From the NCBI RefSeq assembly GCF_006345825.1, contig NZ_VCIX01000092.1, positions 1,984,001 through 2,048,000 of the forward strand: 64,000 bases of DNA, read 5' to 3'. The translations under genes were made by a program, and so were the position numbers. The notes beneath the pieces are model-generated. The model saw nothing but the letters and a program-made list of their open reading frames with translations, did no database searches and was not told the origin of the DNA. Positions 1-8,815 of the stretch are shown here, one piece after another; the first letter of the stretch is position 1, and every line of letters starts with the position of its first letter. Source of the DNA: Paenibacillus paridis (GTDB lineage: Bacteria; Bacillota; Bacilli; Paenibacillales; Paenibacillaceae).

Positions 1-111
1 CTGCTGGCCATTCAGGAAAAGCTTTGGAATGACCTCTGCCGCTTGTCCTACAGTGGCGAACATCGTGAAAAAAACCGACATAAACAAAAACATGGATACA
101 AATTTCTTCAT
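1..111 (-). CDS. Secreted protein, N-terminal fragment (possible copper-amine-oxidase-N-type domain)
   Basis: An open frame on the minus strand starts at 111 behind an AGGTGG ribosome binding site and runs off the left edge after 37 codons. The product begins MKK, followed by a long hydrophobic stretch and an Ala-rich cleavage region (GQAAEV), so it is a signal peptide. The first mature residues (VIPKLFLNGQ) resemble the start of the copper amine oxidase N-terminal domain (beta-strand plus FLNG) common in secreted Paenibacillus proteins. That family assignment is an inference from very few residues. The gene is incomplete and no function can be given. Confidence 0.6.
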   Translation of the reverse strand, partial: MKKFVSMFLFMSVFFTMFATVGQAAEVIPKLFLNGQQ

Positions 112-210
112 TTCCCACCTCGATGACTGAAATTGCCCGCATCGAATGAGTGCATTCGACTTTTACAGACTAAAATATAGACGCAGCTTGTCAGAAAAAG
201 TTGCGTTAAA

Positions 211-253
211 AGGAAAAAAGAGGACGATTCGCCCGTGAAGGCCGAATCGTCCC
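211..253 (-). terminator. Terminator after leuCD
   Basis: A perfect 10-bp stem (GGACGATTCG pairing with CGAATCGTCC, 222-231 with 243-252) is followed on the minus strand by a T-rich run. It lies just past the leuD stop codon. Confidence 0.85.
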
Positions 254-268
254 CTTTCTTATGCTAAT

Positions 269-868
269 TTAGCCTAGGCGAGCAGCGTGCTTTTGCTCGT
301 ATGCCGTAATTTTATCTGCGTGCTGAAGTGTCAAGCCGATATCGTCAAGACCTTGCAGCAAAAATTGACGGCGGTGCTCATCAAGGTCAAAGCTGATCGC
401 CAAACCGTGGTCATCGGAAAGCTGTTTGTTTTCCAAATCCACTTTCAAGGTATAACCCTCGAATTTAGCTGTGCGTTGGAAAAGCTCTTCCACTTGTTCT
501 TCGCTCAGCTTGATTGGCAAAATGCCGTTTTTGAAGCAGTTGTTATAGAAAATATCCGCATAAGACGGAGCAATAATAACTTTGTAGCCATAATCCAGAA
601 TCGCCCAAGGCGCATGCTCACGGGAAGAGCCGCAGCCAAAGTTAGCACGGGAAACGAGGACAGAAGCGCCTTCGTAACGCGGTTTGTTCGGTTCGAATTC
701 AGTGTTGATATCGCCGTTTTCGTGAAAACGCCACTCAAAGAATAGGAATTGGCCAAAGCCGCTGCGCTCAATGCGCTTCAAAAATTGTTTAGGGATGATT
801 GCATCAGTGTCGACATTGACCCGGTCGACCGGGGCGACGATGCCTGTAAGTTGTTTAAACGGTTCCAT
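269..868 (-). CDS. leuD: 3-isopropylmalate dehydratase small subunit
   Basis: Small subunit of isopropylmalate isomerase, which with LeuC interconverts 2- and 3-isopropylmalate in leucine synthesis in the cytoplasm. At 199 aa it has the normal length for bacterial LeuD. It shows the family signature: the N-terminal VNVDTDAIIPKQFL stretch and the NFGCGSSREHAPWA substrate-recognition loop. It lies 28 bp downstream of leuC on the same strand and ends just before a strong terminator, so leuCD form one transcript. leuA and leuB are not in this window. The divergent LysR gene beyond leuC is a plausible regulator. Confidence 0.97.
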   Translation of the reverse strand: MEPFKQLTGIVAPVDRVNVDTDAIIPKQFLKRIERSGFGQFLFFEWRFHENGDINTEFEPNKPRYEGASVLVSRANFGCGSSREHAPWAILDYGYKVIIAPSYADIFYNNCFKNGILPIKLSEEQVEELFQRTAKFEGYTLKVDLENKQLSDDHGLAISFDLDEHRRQFLLQGLDDIGLTLQHADKITAYEQKHAARLG

Positions 869-896
869 ATCGGTTATACCCCTCTCTCGCGTTCAA

Positions 897-2312
897 TTAG
901 TTCAGCACTTCGGATTTGATTTCCCAGTCACGAACATCGGTAAAGTGACCTTTAATCGCTGCAGCAACAGCCATTGCAGGCGATACCAAATGCGTACGTC
1001 CGCCACGGCCTTGACGGCCTTCAAAGTTACGGTTGGATGTAGATGCGCAGCGCTCGCCCGGCTTCAATACGTCAGGGTTCATCGCAAGGCACATCGAGCA
1101 GCCTGCATCGCGCCATTCAAAACCAGCTTCGGAGAAAATTTTGTCCAAGCCCTCTTTCTCGGCTTGAATTTTCACACGGCCAGAGCCTGGCACAACGATA
1201 GCTGTAACGCGATCGCTAACTTTGTAGCCTCTAGCGATTTCAGCAGCAGCGCGCAAATCTTCGATACGGCCATTCGTGCAAGAGCCAATAAATACATAAT
1301 CGATTGGAATCTCGTTCATAGGCGTACCTGGTTTAAGATCCATATACTCAAGCGCCGCTTCAGCAGCTTTGCGCTCGTTCTCAGTTGGAAGGTCAGCAGG
1401 GAAAGGAACCTTTGCCGTAATGTTTGTTCCCATGCCTGGGCTAGTCCCCCAAGTCACTTGTGGAATCAATGCATCAACGTCGAAGTGTACGACAGTGTCA
1501 TACTCTGCGCCTTCATCTGTTGTCAGCTGTTTCCAAGCTTCAACCGCTTCATCGAAGTTAGCTGGCGCATACTGGCGACCGCGCAAATATTCAAATGTTG
1601 TTTCGTCTGGAGCGATTAGGCCCGCACGAGCACCTGCTTCAATAGACATGTTGCAGACTGTCATACGCTCTTCCATAGTCAAGCTTGTGATAGCTTCGCC
1701 TGTAAACTCAATAACATAACCTGTTGCGAAATCTGTACCGTATTGAGCGATAACGCCTAGGATCAAGTCCTTTGCTGTTACGCCAGGCTTGCGTTTGCCG
1801 TTGAAGCGCACTTCAAGCGTTTTTGCTTTCGATTGCTGCAAGCATTGCGTAGCCATAACGTGCTCAACCTCGCTCGTACCAATACCGAACGCCAAAGCGC
1901 CAAACGCGCCGTGAGTCGACGTGTGGCTGTCTCCGCAAACGATCGTTTTGCCCGGATGCGTAAGGCCAAGCTCAGGTCCCATAACGTGAACGACACCTTG
2001 GTCGATGCTGTCAAGATCGAATAGCGTTACGCCAAAATCTTTACAGTTCTGAGTAAGCGTATCGATTTGTTGTTTAGAAATCGGATCCGTAATATTAAAA
2101 CGATCTTTCGTCGGAACGTTATGATCCATCGTAGCGAAAGTAAGGTCAGGGCGGCGTACTTTACGGCCTGATAGGCGCAATCCTTCGAACGCTTGCGGCG
2201 ATGTAACTTCATGCACCAGCTGCAAGTCGATATAAATAACGCTTGGCTTGCCTTCTTCTTGATGAATGACGTGATTATCCCAGATCTTCTCAAACATTGT
2301 CTTTTTCGTCAT
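897..2312 (-). CDS. leuC: 3-isopropylmalate dehydratase large subunit
   Basis: Large, aconitase-like subunit of isopropylmalate isomerase. The protein carries the three [4Fe-4S] cysteines of the family, in FIGSCTNGRI and GCSMCLAMN near the C-terminus, plus the CGDSHTSTHGAFG loop. The open frame extends to a GTG at 2321. I chose the ATG at 2312 because a GGGGTG Shine-Dalgarno sequence sits directly upstream of it, giving a start MTKKTMFEKIW and 471 aa, the usual family length. The promoter lies in the 160-bp gap shared with the divergent LysR gene, next to a CTATA repeat cluster. Confidence 0.96.
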   Translation of the reverse strand: MTKKTMFEKIWDNHVIHQEEGKPSVIYIDLQLVHEVTSPQAFEGLRLSGRKVRRPDLTFATMDHNVPTKDRFNITDPISKQQIDTLTQNCKDFGVTLFDLDSIDQGVVHVMGPELGLTHPGKTIVCGDSHTSTHGAFGALAFGIGTSEVEHVMATQCLQQSKAKTLEVRFNGKRKPGVTAKDLILGVIAQYGTDFATGYVIEFTGEAITSLTMEERMTVCNMSIEAGARAGLIAPDETTFEYLRGRQYAPANFDEAVEAWKQLTTDEGAEYDTVVHFDVDALIPQVTWGTSPGMGTNITAKVPFPADLPTENERKAAEAALEYMDLKPGTPMNEIPIDYVFIGSCTNGRIEDLRAAAEIARGYKVSDRVTAIVVPGSGRVKIQAEKEGLDKIFSEAGFEWRDAGCSMCLAMNPDVLKPGERCASTSNRNFEGRQGRGGRTHLVSPAMAVAAAIKGHFTDVRDWEIKSEVLN

Positions 2313-2356
2313 TATATTCACCCCATCGTTTCATTAAATCTTCTGCTTTTCTTAAC

Positions 2357-2430
2357 TGAACCTACTATATCATTTCTTTCTTCATTGATCCAAGATATAA
2401 TATCTATAACGACTATAGGTAATAACTATA
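2357..2430. promoter_or_regulatory. leuC promoter with LysR-type operator repeats
   Basis: The leuC/LysR intergenic region holds three copies of CTATA at 2404, 2413 and 2426. The first two form a dyad (CTATA-N5-TATAG, 2404-2418) that contains the LysR-family T-N11-A motif. On the leuC side, a good -10 (TATAGT, read from 2369 to 2364) has only a weak -35 (TTGGAT, 2393 to 2388), 18 bp upstream. A weak -35 beside a LysR box is what an activator-dependent promoter looks like. Assignment of the LysR protein to these sites is inference from position. Confidence 0.5.
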
Positions 2431-2475
2431 ATGGATGTTTTCAATCCATAATTTTATATAGAGGAGTTTCACGGT

Positions 2476-3369
2476 ATGGAACTAAGACAATTAAACTATG
2501 TGATTCAAATCGCTTTGGAAAAAAACTTTTCGCGGGCTGCGGAGAAGCTGCACATTGCCCAGCCATCTCTCAGTCAGCAGCTCTCCAAGCTGGAGCAGGA
2601 AATTGGCGTACTATTATTTCGCAGAACGACAAACTCTGTTGAACTCACACAGGCTGGTCAGGTGTTCGTAAGCAAATCGCAAGACATCCTGGATGCCGTA
2701 GAACAGCTGAAGCAAGAAATGGATGATATGGCACAGATGCGTCGCGGCCGGCTTGTCGTCGGAACACTCCCTATTACTGGATCGCATATTTTACCGCTTG
2801 TCCTGCCGGTATTTGGTGAACTTTATCCACAAATCGAAGTGGTTCTTGTCGAAGATACTACCGCTAAGCTAGAGCAGCTTACGGCAAGCGGCGGCACGGA
2901 TTTGAGTTTGCTGTCACTTCCTCTCATCGACAGTTCCCTGGCATGGGAGCCGTTTATGGAAGAAGAAATTTGCTTGGCGGTTCCGCCGCTTCATCCGCTC
3001 GCCCTTCGAGATACGCCGATCGATATTGCCGAGCTTCAAGATGAACCGTTTATCGGGCTCAAACGCGGACAAGGCTTTCGGCAAATTACCGTTGACCTTT
3101 GCGAGCAATCCGGCTTTGCTCCGCGCATCGTTTTTGAAAGCAGCAATATTGATACGATTCAATCTCTCGTAGCCGGCGGCATGGGCATTGCCTTCGTCCC
3201 GCAAATGCTTACGCGGACGAAAGGCTCCGACTTCGCTCCTGCCTACCTGCCCTTAAACCAACGTCCTACCCGAACGCTTGTCGTCGCAAGCAGGAAAGGC
3301 AGATATCTCTCCAAAGCAGCGGATGCTTTTATCCGAACGTTGAAGGAGACGCTTGTCACCCACCATTAA
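2476..3369 (+). CDS. LysR family transcriptional regulator, divergent from leuCD
   Basis: A 297-aa LysR-type regulator. An N-terminal winged helix-turn-helix (residues about 1-60, with SRAAEKLHIAQPSLSQQLSKLE) is followed by a periplasmic-binding-protein-like effector domain (about 90-295). Its start is behind a GAGGAG site. It is transcribed divergently from leuCD across a gap with LysR-type boxes, so it may regulate leuCD and itself. The effector cannot be read from sequence. Its stop overlaps by 4 bp, tail to tail, with the next gene on the minus strand. Confidence 0.92.
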   Translation: MELRQLNYVIQIALEKNFSRAAEKLHIAQPSLSQQLSKLEQEIGVLLFRRTTNSVELTQAGQVFVSKSQDILDAVEQLKQEMDDMAQMRRGRLVVGTLPITGSHILPLVLPVFGELYPQIEVVLVEDTTAKLEQLTASGGTDLSLLSLPLIDSSLAWEPFMEEEICLAVPPLHPLALRDTPIDIAELQDEPFIGLKRGQGFRQITVDLCEQSGFAPRIVFESSNIDTIQSLVAGGMGIAFVPQMLTRTKGSDFAPAYLPLNQRPTRTLVVASRKGRYLSKAADAFIRTLKETLVTHH

Positions 3370-4169
3370 TCGATTTCATATATAGAAGGTCTTCGATCTT
3401 CAAATACCGGGATTCTCGTTCTTACCTCGTCGACGAGCGACAAATCGATCGTCGCGTATAAGATCGTTTCTTCCTCGCCTGCTTCTGCAATCGTTTCGCC
3501 CCAAGGATCAAGCACAATGGAATGCCCAAAAAATTGAGTAGCTCCACTCGTTCCCATCCGGTTGCAAGCGATGACGAACATTTGGTTTTCGATGGCGCGC
3601 GCGGTAAGCAGCGTGCGCCAGTGGTGCAAGCGCGGATGCGGCCATTCCGCAGGAACGAACAGAAGCTTGGCGCCTTCCAGCGCCAGCTTTCTCGCAAGCT
3701 CAGGGAAGCGGATGTCGTAGCAAATCATCATCCCGGCGCCTGCTCCTTCAATCTCCAGTGTGCCGAGCTTGTCTCCGGCTACCAAAAACTTTTCCTCGTC
3801 CATAAGTCGAAACAAATGAATTTTGGAATAATCCGCAACTACGTTTCCGCCGCGGTCGAAAGCGTAGATCGTATTCAGCACCTTATCTTCCTTCCGCTCG
3901 GCAATGGAGCCTCCAATGATGTGAACCTGATGTTTCTGGCTGAACTCGGCTAAAAATGCTTTCGTTCGCGTTCCCTCATGATCGGCCAAGCTTTGAATTT
4001 CGGTCAATGCATATCCCGTATTCCACATCTCCGGAAACATAATCACATCCGGTTTGTCCGTTTGATTAACCGCTTCTTCAAGCATACAGGCTAATTTCTT
4101 AAAATTGGCTTCTGGATTTCCCACTTCTATATTCATTTGCAGCAATGCAAGCCGCAATGGGTTGCTCAT
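3366..4169 (-). CDS. mtnU: Carbon-nitrogen hydrolase, MtnU/omega-amidase type
   Basis: Nitrilase-superfamily amidase of 267 aa. The Glu-Lys-Cys catalytic triad is visible as E47 (MFPEMWN), K116 (DYSKIHLF) and C150 (MMICYDIRFPE). In B. subtilis the equivalent gene, mtnU, lies next to mtnE. The family removes 2-oxoglutaramate, the keto acid left when glutamine donates its amino group in the last step of methionine salvage. Here mtnE lies close by, divergently oriented, with one small gene between, which supports the same role. The start has a GGGAGGA site. The symbol rests on context; a general omega-amidase is the alternative. Confidence 0.8.
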   Translation of the reverse strand: MSNPLRLALLQMNIEVGNPEANFKKLACMLEEAVNQTDKPDVIMFPEMWNTGYALTEIQSLADHEGTRTKAFLAEFSQKHQVHIIGGSIAERKEDKVLNTIYAFDRGGNVVADYSKIHLFRLMDEEKFLVAGDKLGTLEIEGAGAGMMICYDIRFPELARKLALEGAKLLFVPAEWPHPRLHHWRTLLTARAIENQMFVIACNRMGTSGATQFFGHSIVLDPWGETIAEAGEEETILYATIDLSLVDEVRTRIPVFEDRRPSIYEID

Positions 4170-4290
4170 CTTACAGTCCTCCCGTTATTGCTTTTTTTCC
4201 TAATGATACCCTCTCATGCTTCTGTGTCAAGATGGGAAACGTAAGGTTATGATCTTTACCACTAAACAATAGATGAGGAGAATGTCCGTT

Positions 4291-4752
4291 ATGCTTTCCA
4301 AAAAAATTGCCGCCATGCTGCTTGCATGCTGCTCGCTTCTGTTAATGGCGCAAGTGGCTTCTGCCCAGCCCGCCCAAGGTTCACCTACCTCAGAGGTTGG
4401 TCTAAAGCCAGTACAAGTATTTGACGTGGCTGCGGGCAAGGTTGTGAAAACCATTCCGAATGATGCGAGCTATCAGGCTTTAGCTGCCTCGTGGATTGGC
4501 TCGATCACTGGACTTGCCCCTCAATTAACGAATGATGAAAGCTGCAGTTATGTGTACCGTGTTCCTTTAGAGAAGGCGGTCACGATTAAGGCAAACGACG
4601 TTTCCGTCGTTTCCAACGATTTGTTTCTATTTTATTGCAAGGACAAACCACCGCTCCTTCTTGTCTTTGACGAGAAGCGCAGGCCGTTTTTGTTCCTGTT
4701 CAAAGCTGATATTAAACCGTTTATTCAGAAGGTAGGCATTCCCGCATCTTAG
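4291..4752 (+). CDS. Secreted protein of unknown function between mtnU and mtnE
   Basis: A 153-aa protein not recognised. It begins with a clear signal peptide: MLSKK, a hydrophobic core with two cysteines, then SAQPAQ at the probable cleavage site. The mature part contains a single CSYVYRV segment and a hydrophobic LFLFYCKDK strand, so two cysteines could form a disulphide. In-frame ATGs also occur at 4273 and 4282; I prefer 4291 because a GAGGAG site lies 10 bp upstream and the signal peptide starts there. It precedes mtnE on the same strand with an 87-bp gap and no terminator. Confidence 0.75.
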   Translation: MLSKKIAAMLLACCSLLLMAQVASAQPAQGSPTSEVGLKPVQVFDVAAGKVVKTIPNDASYQALAASWIGSITGLAPQLTNDESCSYVYRVPLEKAVTIKANDVSVVSNDLFLFYCKDKPPLLLVFDEKRRPFLFLFKADIKPFIQKVGIPAS

Positions 4753-4839
4753 GCTTAGCTTCTCATCTCCCCACATTCGTGCTACATTTAAGCTATTGCC
4801 TAATAATAGATAGCGATTTTTCATGTGGAGTGTGAGGGA

Positions 4840-6030
4840 ATGGAAACACAAATCGGTCAACACCTTATTCAGCCCGCGGATCGGATGAACGGACTTCCGA
4901 CGCAATTTTTTGCCAAGCTGGTCGCTAAAGCTAACGCTCAAGTGGCCAAAGGACGCGATGTAATCAATTTGGGACAAGGCAATCCGGACCAGCCGACCCC
5001 TCCCCATATTGTTGCAAAGCTGCAGGAAGCTGCAGCTAACCCGTTGTACCACAAATATCCGCCTTTTAGCGGCTACCCTTTTCTCAAGGAAGCTGTTGCT
5101 AAGCGGTATAAGGAAGATTATGACGTTGATGTTGATCCAGCTACCGAAGTTGCCATTCTCTTTGGCGGAAAAACCGGTCTTGTTGAAATCAGCCAATGCT
5201 TGCTGAATCCCGGCGACGTATGTCTCGTTCCTGATCCGGGCTATCCTGATTATTGGTCAGGTGTTGCGCTTGCCGGTGCTGAGATGTCATTCATGCCGCT
5301 AATTGAAAAAAATAACTATTTGCCCGATTATGGAGCGATTCCGCCTGAAATCGCTGATCGCGCCAAGCTGATGTTCATGAACTATCCGAACAACCCTACC
5401 GGCGCTGTAGCAAATGCTGAGTTTTATGCTAATACGGTCGCTTATGCCAGAGAGCATGGCATCGTTGTGGCAAGCGATTTTGCTTATGGCGCAATCGGCT
5501 TTGACGGCAGCAAGCCGATTAGCTTCCTGCAAACCCCAGGCGCTAAGGAAGTTGGCGTTGAGTTCTACACGTTGTCCAAGACCTATAATATGGCTGGTTG
5601 GCGCGTAGGCTTTGCAATCGGCAATGCACAAATCATTAAGCTGATTAACCTGATGCAAGACCATTATTACTGCAGCTTGTTCGGCGGAATTCAAGAAGCA
5701 GCTGCCCTCGCCTTAACGGGTTCTCAGGATTGTGTAGCTGATCTGAAAGCACGTTATGAAAGCCGCAGGAACGCTTTGTTTGCCGCGCTTGACCGCATTG
5801 GCTGGAAAGCTGACCGCCCAGGCGGATCCTTTTTCTGCTGGCTGCCTGTGGCGCCAGGCTATACCTCGGAATCGTTTGCCGATCTACTCCTATACGAAGC
5901 AGACGTAGTCGTAGCGCCTGGCGTGGGCTTCGGAACACATGGCGAGGGCTATGTACGCCTTGGACTGTTAACGGATGAGGCACGACTTGAGGAAGCAGTG
6001 GAACGGATCGGCAAGCTTAATCTTTTTTGA
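4840..6030 (+). CDS. mtnE: PLP-dependent aminotransferase, methionine salvage type
   Basis: Fold-type I aminotransferase of 396 aa. Visible landmarks are NLGQGNPDQPTP (residues 43-54), NNPTG (184-188), D213/Y216 contacting the cofactor, the PLP lysine K247 in YTLSKTYNMAGWR, and R255. The pattern matches B. subtilis MtnE, which transaminates 2-oxo-4-methylthiobutyrate to methionine, usually with glutamine as donor. A GTG at 4825 is in frame, but the ATG at 4840 has a GGAG site at good distance and gives the family length. It ends 340 bp before proB, with a proline T-box leader between. Confidence 0.88.
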   Translation: METQIGQHLIQPADRMNGLPTQFFAKLVAKANAQVAKGRDVINLGQGNPDQPTPPHIVAKLQEAAANPLYHKYPPFSGYPFLKEAVAKRYKEDYDVDVDPATEVAILFGGKTGLVEISQCLLNPGDVCLVPDPGYPDYWSGVALAGAEMSFMPLIEKNNYLPDYGAIPPEIADRAKLMFMNYPNNPTGAVANAEFYANTVAYAREHGIVVASDFAYGAIGFDGSKPISFLQTPGAKEVGVEFYTLSKTYNMAGWRVGFAIGNAQIIKLINLMQDHYYCSLFGGIQEAAALALTGSQDCVADLKARYESRRNALFAALDRIGWKADRPGGSFFCWLPVAPGYTSESFADLLLYEADVVVAPGVGFGTHGEGYVRLGLLTDEARLEEAVERIGKLNLF

Positions 6031-6053
6031 GAACTGCCTTGCGCTTGCATTCC

Positions 6054-6082
6054 TTTACAGCAGCATAGGATCGTGATATGCT
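6054..6082 (+). promoter_or_regulatory. SigA-type promoter of the proBAC-mtnWXB operon
   Basis: TTTACA (6054-6059) and TATGCT (6077-6082) are separated by exactly 17 bp. The predicted start, near 6089, begins the T-box leader. Confidence 0.65.
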
Positions 6083-6088
6083 TGTAGG

Positions 6089-6334
6089 AATTGAACATGA
6101 AACGTGATGACGGGACTATTAAGCATGCAAGGTCGCGATCAGAGAGTAAATTCCATGGGCTGCGAGAATTTACCGAAGGCCGCTTGCTGAACCTACCTCC
6201 GAGCGGCCGGTGATGAACCGGACAGCGCCTTCTGTTATAGGCTTAAGCTGGATGATCTATTTGTATTGATCATCAACAAAGGTGGTACCGCGGAAGTGAA
6301 GACTTTCGTCCTTTATGGACGGAAGTCTTTTTTG
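6089..6334 (+). promoter_or_regulatory. T-box leader, proline-specific
   Basis: The 280 bases before proB form a T-box riboswitch. The conserved T-box sequence GGTGGTACCGCGG is at 6281-6293. It is followed at once by an intrinsic terminator (6299-6334), the element that uncharged tRNA prevents from forming. In the Stem I part, the GAA-codon-A pattern of a specifier loop reads GAACCTA, placing the proline codon CCU at 6192-6194. This fits the proline genes downstream. Uncharged tRNA-Pro should therefore raise transcription of the whole proBAC-mtnWXB unit. The specifier assignment is by eye and needs a covariance model. Confidence 0.9.
6299..6334 (+). terminator. T-box attenuator terminator
   Basis: AAGACTTTCGTCC pairs with GGACGGAAGTCTT through one G-U wobble and is followed by a run of T residues. 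It is mutually exclusive with the antiterminator built on the T-box sequence just upstream. Confidence 0.88.
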
Positions 6335-6367
6335 TTGTCACGAAACAAGCATAGGATGGGATTAATC

Positions 6368-7477
6368 ATGACGGAACGTATAGTCGTAAAAATTGGCAGC
6401 AGCTCCCTCACTTCCGAGGAAGGCGGCCTTAACCGCGAGCGCATTCATTATTTTGTTTCTGAGCTTGCCTCCCTTCATCAAGGCGGCAATGGCGTAATGC
6501 TCGTTACCTCCGGAGCAGTTGCAGCCGGTTTTCGTCAAATCGGGTATACAGCCAAACCAAAGATCGTACATGAGAAACAGGCAGCCGCAGCCGTAGGCCA
6601 GGCTCTGCTCATGCAAGCGTATCAAGAAGCTTTCAGCAAATACGGTATCGTCGCTGCTCAAATTTTGCTCACGCGCGCGGACTTCTCAAACCGACGCCGT
6701 ATCCAAAACGCATTGATGACGATTGAAGAGCTGCTCCGGCTTGGGATCATCCCGATCATCAATGAAAACGATACGGTAGCTACCGATGAGCTCGTACCGA
6801 AATTCGGAGATAATGATAGCTTATCTGCGCTAGTAGCAACGATGACAAAGGCTGCCAAGTTAGTGATCATTACGGACATGGACGGTTTGTATACCGAAGA
6901 CCCGCGTAAAAATCCGCAAGCCGTCAAAATTGAGCGCGTGGATCAAATTTCCGAGGATATTATGAAAGTGGCTGGCGGCGCGGGCTCCTCCGTAGGTACG
7001 GGCGGCATGCGTTCCAAAATCGAGGCAGCGCGCATTGCGATGCGTGGCGGCGTGCATGCCTTCATCGGCAAAGTTCAGCAGGAAGGCGATCTCATGCTCG
7101 CAGTTGATGGCATAGGCCGCGGCACCTACTTTGACACGAAGCTAAATAGCCTACCGATGAAGAAACAATGGCTTGGCTTCCATTCCATGCCGCAGGGCTG
7201 CATCACCGTCGACGACGGCGCCGTACTCGCTTTGCTTGAAGGCGGTAAAAGCCTACTGCCGGCTGGAGTAACCGAAATTCAAGGAGATTTCCTGCCCACC
7301 GACGTCGTTGAGGTTAAAAATAGGCAAGGCGAGACGCTTGGCCGAGGCGTTGTCAATTACGCCGCTTGGCAGATTCAAGCAGTAGCCGGGATGACGACCG
7401 AAGAAGTGAAGCGTAGAGTGGATGTTACCCGCATTGAAGTCATTCATCGTGATGAATGGATCACATTGAAATCATAA
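6368..7477 (+). CDS. proB: Glutamate 5-kinase
   Basis: First enzyme of proline synthesis: phosphorylates glutamate with ATP. The amino acid kinase domain (about 1-255) begins IVVKIGSSSLTSEEGG and includes the INENDTVATDEL and FGDNDSLSALVA motifs. A C-terminal PUA domain follows (about 275-365), giving 369 aa, the normal two-domain length. The open frame extends back into the T-box terminator to 6266, but the ATG at 6368 has a GGATGGGA site and the family N-terminus. It is controlled by the proline T-box and heads the proBAC-mtnWXB operon. Confidence 0.97.
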   Translation: MTERIVVKIGSSSLTSEEGGLNRERIHYFVSELASLHQGGNGVMLVTSGAVAAGFRQIGYTAKPKIVHEKQAAAAVGQALLMQAYQEAFSKYGIVAAQILLTRADFSNRRRIQNALMTIEELLRLGIIPIINENDTVATDELVPKFGDNDSLSALVATMTKAAKLVIITDMDGLYTEDPRKNPQAVKIERVDQISEDIMKVAGGAGSSVGTGGMRSKIEAARIAMRGGVHAFIGKVQQEGDLMLAVDGIGRGTYFDTKLNSLPMKKQWLGFHSMPQGCITVDDGAVLALLEGGKSLLPAGVTEIQGDFLPTDVVEVKNRQGETLGRGVVNYAAWQIQAVAGMTTEEVKRRVDVTRIEVIHRDEWITLKS

Positions 7478-7511
7478 GTTAGCTATAAAATCCATAAGGA
7501 GGCTTCATACT

Positions 7512-8762
7512 ATGACAAGCGAAGTAAGACAAAAAGCAACATTGGCACAAGATGCAGCGGCAATTATGAACCGGTTGACGACAGAACAGAAAAATACGGC
7601 GCTTAGCCGAATGGCGGATGCCCTGCTAACCGAGCAAACTGCCATTATAGCGGCTAATAAGCTTGATTTGGAGCGTGGTCGCGAGCAAGGAACAAGTCCC
7701 TCCCTGCTCGACCGCCTTGCTTTGAATTATGACCGTGTTGCGGCTATTGCCGAAGGATTGCGCCAAATCGTGGAGCTTCCGGACCCAGTTGGCGAGCTGC
7801 TTGAGCATTTTGACCGCCCGAATGGCCTTAAAGTGAATAAAGTCAGAGTACCGCTCGGCGTTATCGGCATGATCTATGAAGCGCGTCCGAACGTAACCGT
7901 AGATGCCGCTGGGCTTTGCCTCAAAACCGGCAATAGCGTCGTACTGCGCGGTGGTTCCGCGGCGATTGAATCGAACCGCAAAATTGTAGAAGTGTTGAAA
8001 CAAGCTCTTTCGAATACGGAAATGCCGGCAGACGCGATTCAACTCATTGAGGATTCTGACCGCGCATCGGTTAATGAAATGCTTAAATTAAACGGACTGC
8101 TCGATGTGGTCATACCGCGCGGCGGAGCTTCATTAATTCGTAATGTGGTAGAAAATGCTACCGTGCCTGTTATTGAAACGGGAGCTGGTATTTGTCATAC
8201 CTACATTGACGAAAGCGCAGATTTTACGATGGCTGCGGATATTGCTTTTAATGCTAAGGTACAGCGTCCTTCCGTTTGCAATTCCATGGAGACCTTGATT
8301 GTTCATGAAGCCTTCGCGGATCGGCACCTTTCTGAGCTTGCCGAGCGCTTCCAGAAAGCCGATGTTGAGCTGCGCGGTTGCGAGAAAACAGCAGCGTTGC
8401 TGCCTGGAACAAAGCTTGTCACTGACGAGGACTATGCAACCGAATATAATGACTACATCATGAATATTCGTATCGTGCCGAATCTCGACACCGCTTTGGC
8501 GCACATTCGCCGCTTCGGTACGAAGCATTCCGAATGCATCGTCACCGAAAACGCGTCGAATGCCGAACGTTTTATTCAAGATATCGATGCTGCTGCCGTT
8601 TATCATAATGCGTCTACCCGCTTTACGGATGGCTTTGAATTCGGATTTGGCGCTGAAATTGGCATCAGTACGCAAAAACTGCATGCTCGCGGTCCAATGG
8701 GCTTGCCAGCCCTGACCTCGACGAAATACAAAGTATATGGAAACGGCCAAATCCGGGGATAA
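7512..8762 (+). CDS. proA: Gamma-glutamyl phosphate reductase
   Basis: Second step of proline synthesis: NADPH-dependent reduction of gamma-glutamyl phosphate to glutamate semialdehyde. The 416-aa protein has the aldehyde-dehydrogenase-like fold markers: the IYEARPNVTVDAAGLCLKTGN segment (121-141) and the catalytic cysteine C256 in QRPSVCNSMET. It starts 34 bp after proB behind AAGGAGG. It most likely works as a complex with ProB, which channels the labile acyl phosphate. Confidence 0.97.
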   Translation: MTSEVRQKATLAQDAAAIMNRLTTEQKNTALSRMADALLTEQTAIIAANKLDLERGREQGTSPSLLDRLALNYDRVAAIAEGLRQIVELPDPVGELLEHFDRPNGLKVNKVRVPLGVIGMIYEARPNVTVDAAGLCLKTGNSVVLRGGSAAIESNRKIVEVLKQALSNTEMPADAIQLIEDSDRASVNEMLKLNGLLDVVIPRGGASLIRNVVENATVPVIETGAGICHTYIDESADFTMAADIAFNAKVQRPSVCNSMETLIVHEAFADRHLSELAERFQKADVELRGCEKTAALLPGTKLVTDEDYATEYNDYIMNIRIVPNLDTALAHIRRFGTKHSECIVTENASNAERFIQDIDAAAVYHNASTRFTDGFEFGFGAEIGISTQKLHARGPMGLPALTSTKYKVYGNGQIRG

Positions 8763-8815
8763 TTCATCCCCTACATTTATATTGAAAACTTAATCCATAG
8801 GGAGGAATATAACAA

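Noticed and set aside
771..1619. 282-codon plus-strand open frame opposite leuC/leuD
   Set aside because: It lies wholly antisense to two well-supported genes, has no ribosome binding site and its translation has no protein-like pattern.
4170..4840. Possible SAM (S-box) riboswitch for mtnU or mtnE
   Set aside because: I looked for the conserved S-box core and a terminator in the mtnU/mtnE upstream gaps and saw neither; the gaps are also too short.
4627..5196. 189-codon minus-strand open frame across mtnE
   Set aside because: It is antisense to mtnE and the secreted gene; composition is not protein-like.
8133..8750. 205-codon minus-strand open frame inside proA
   Set aside because: It is antisense to proA and mirrors its codon structure; no start signal.
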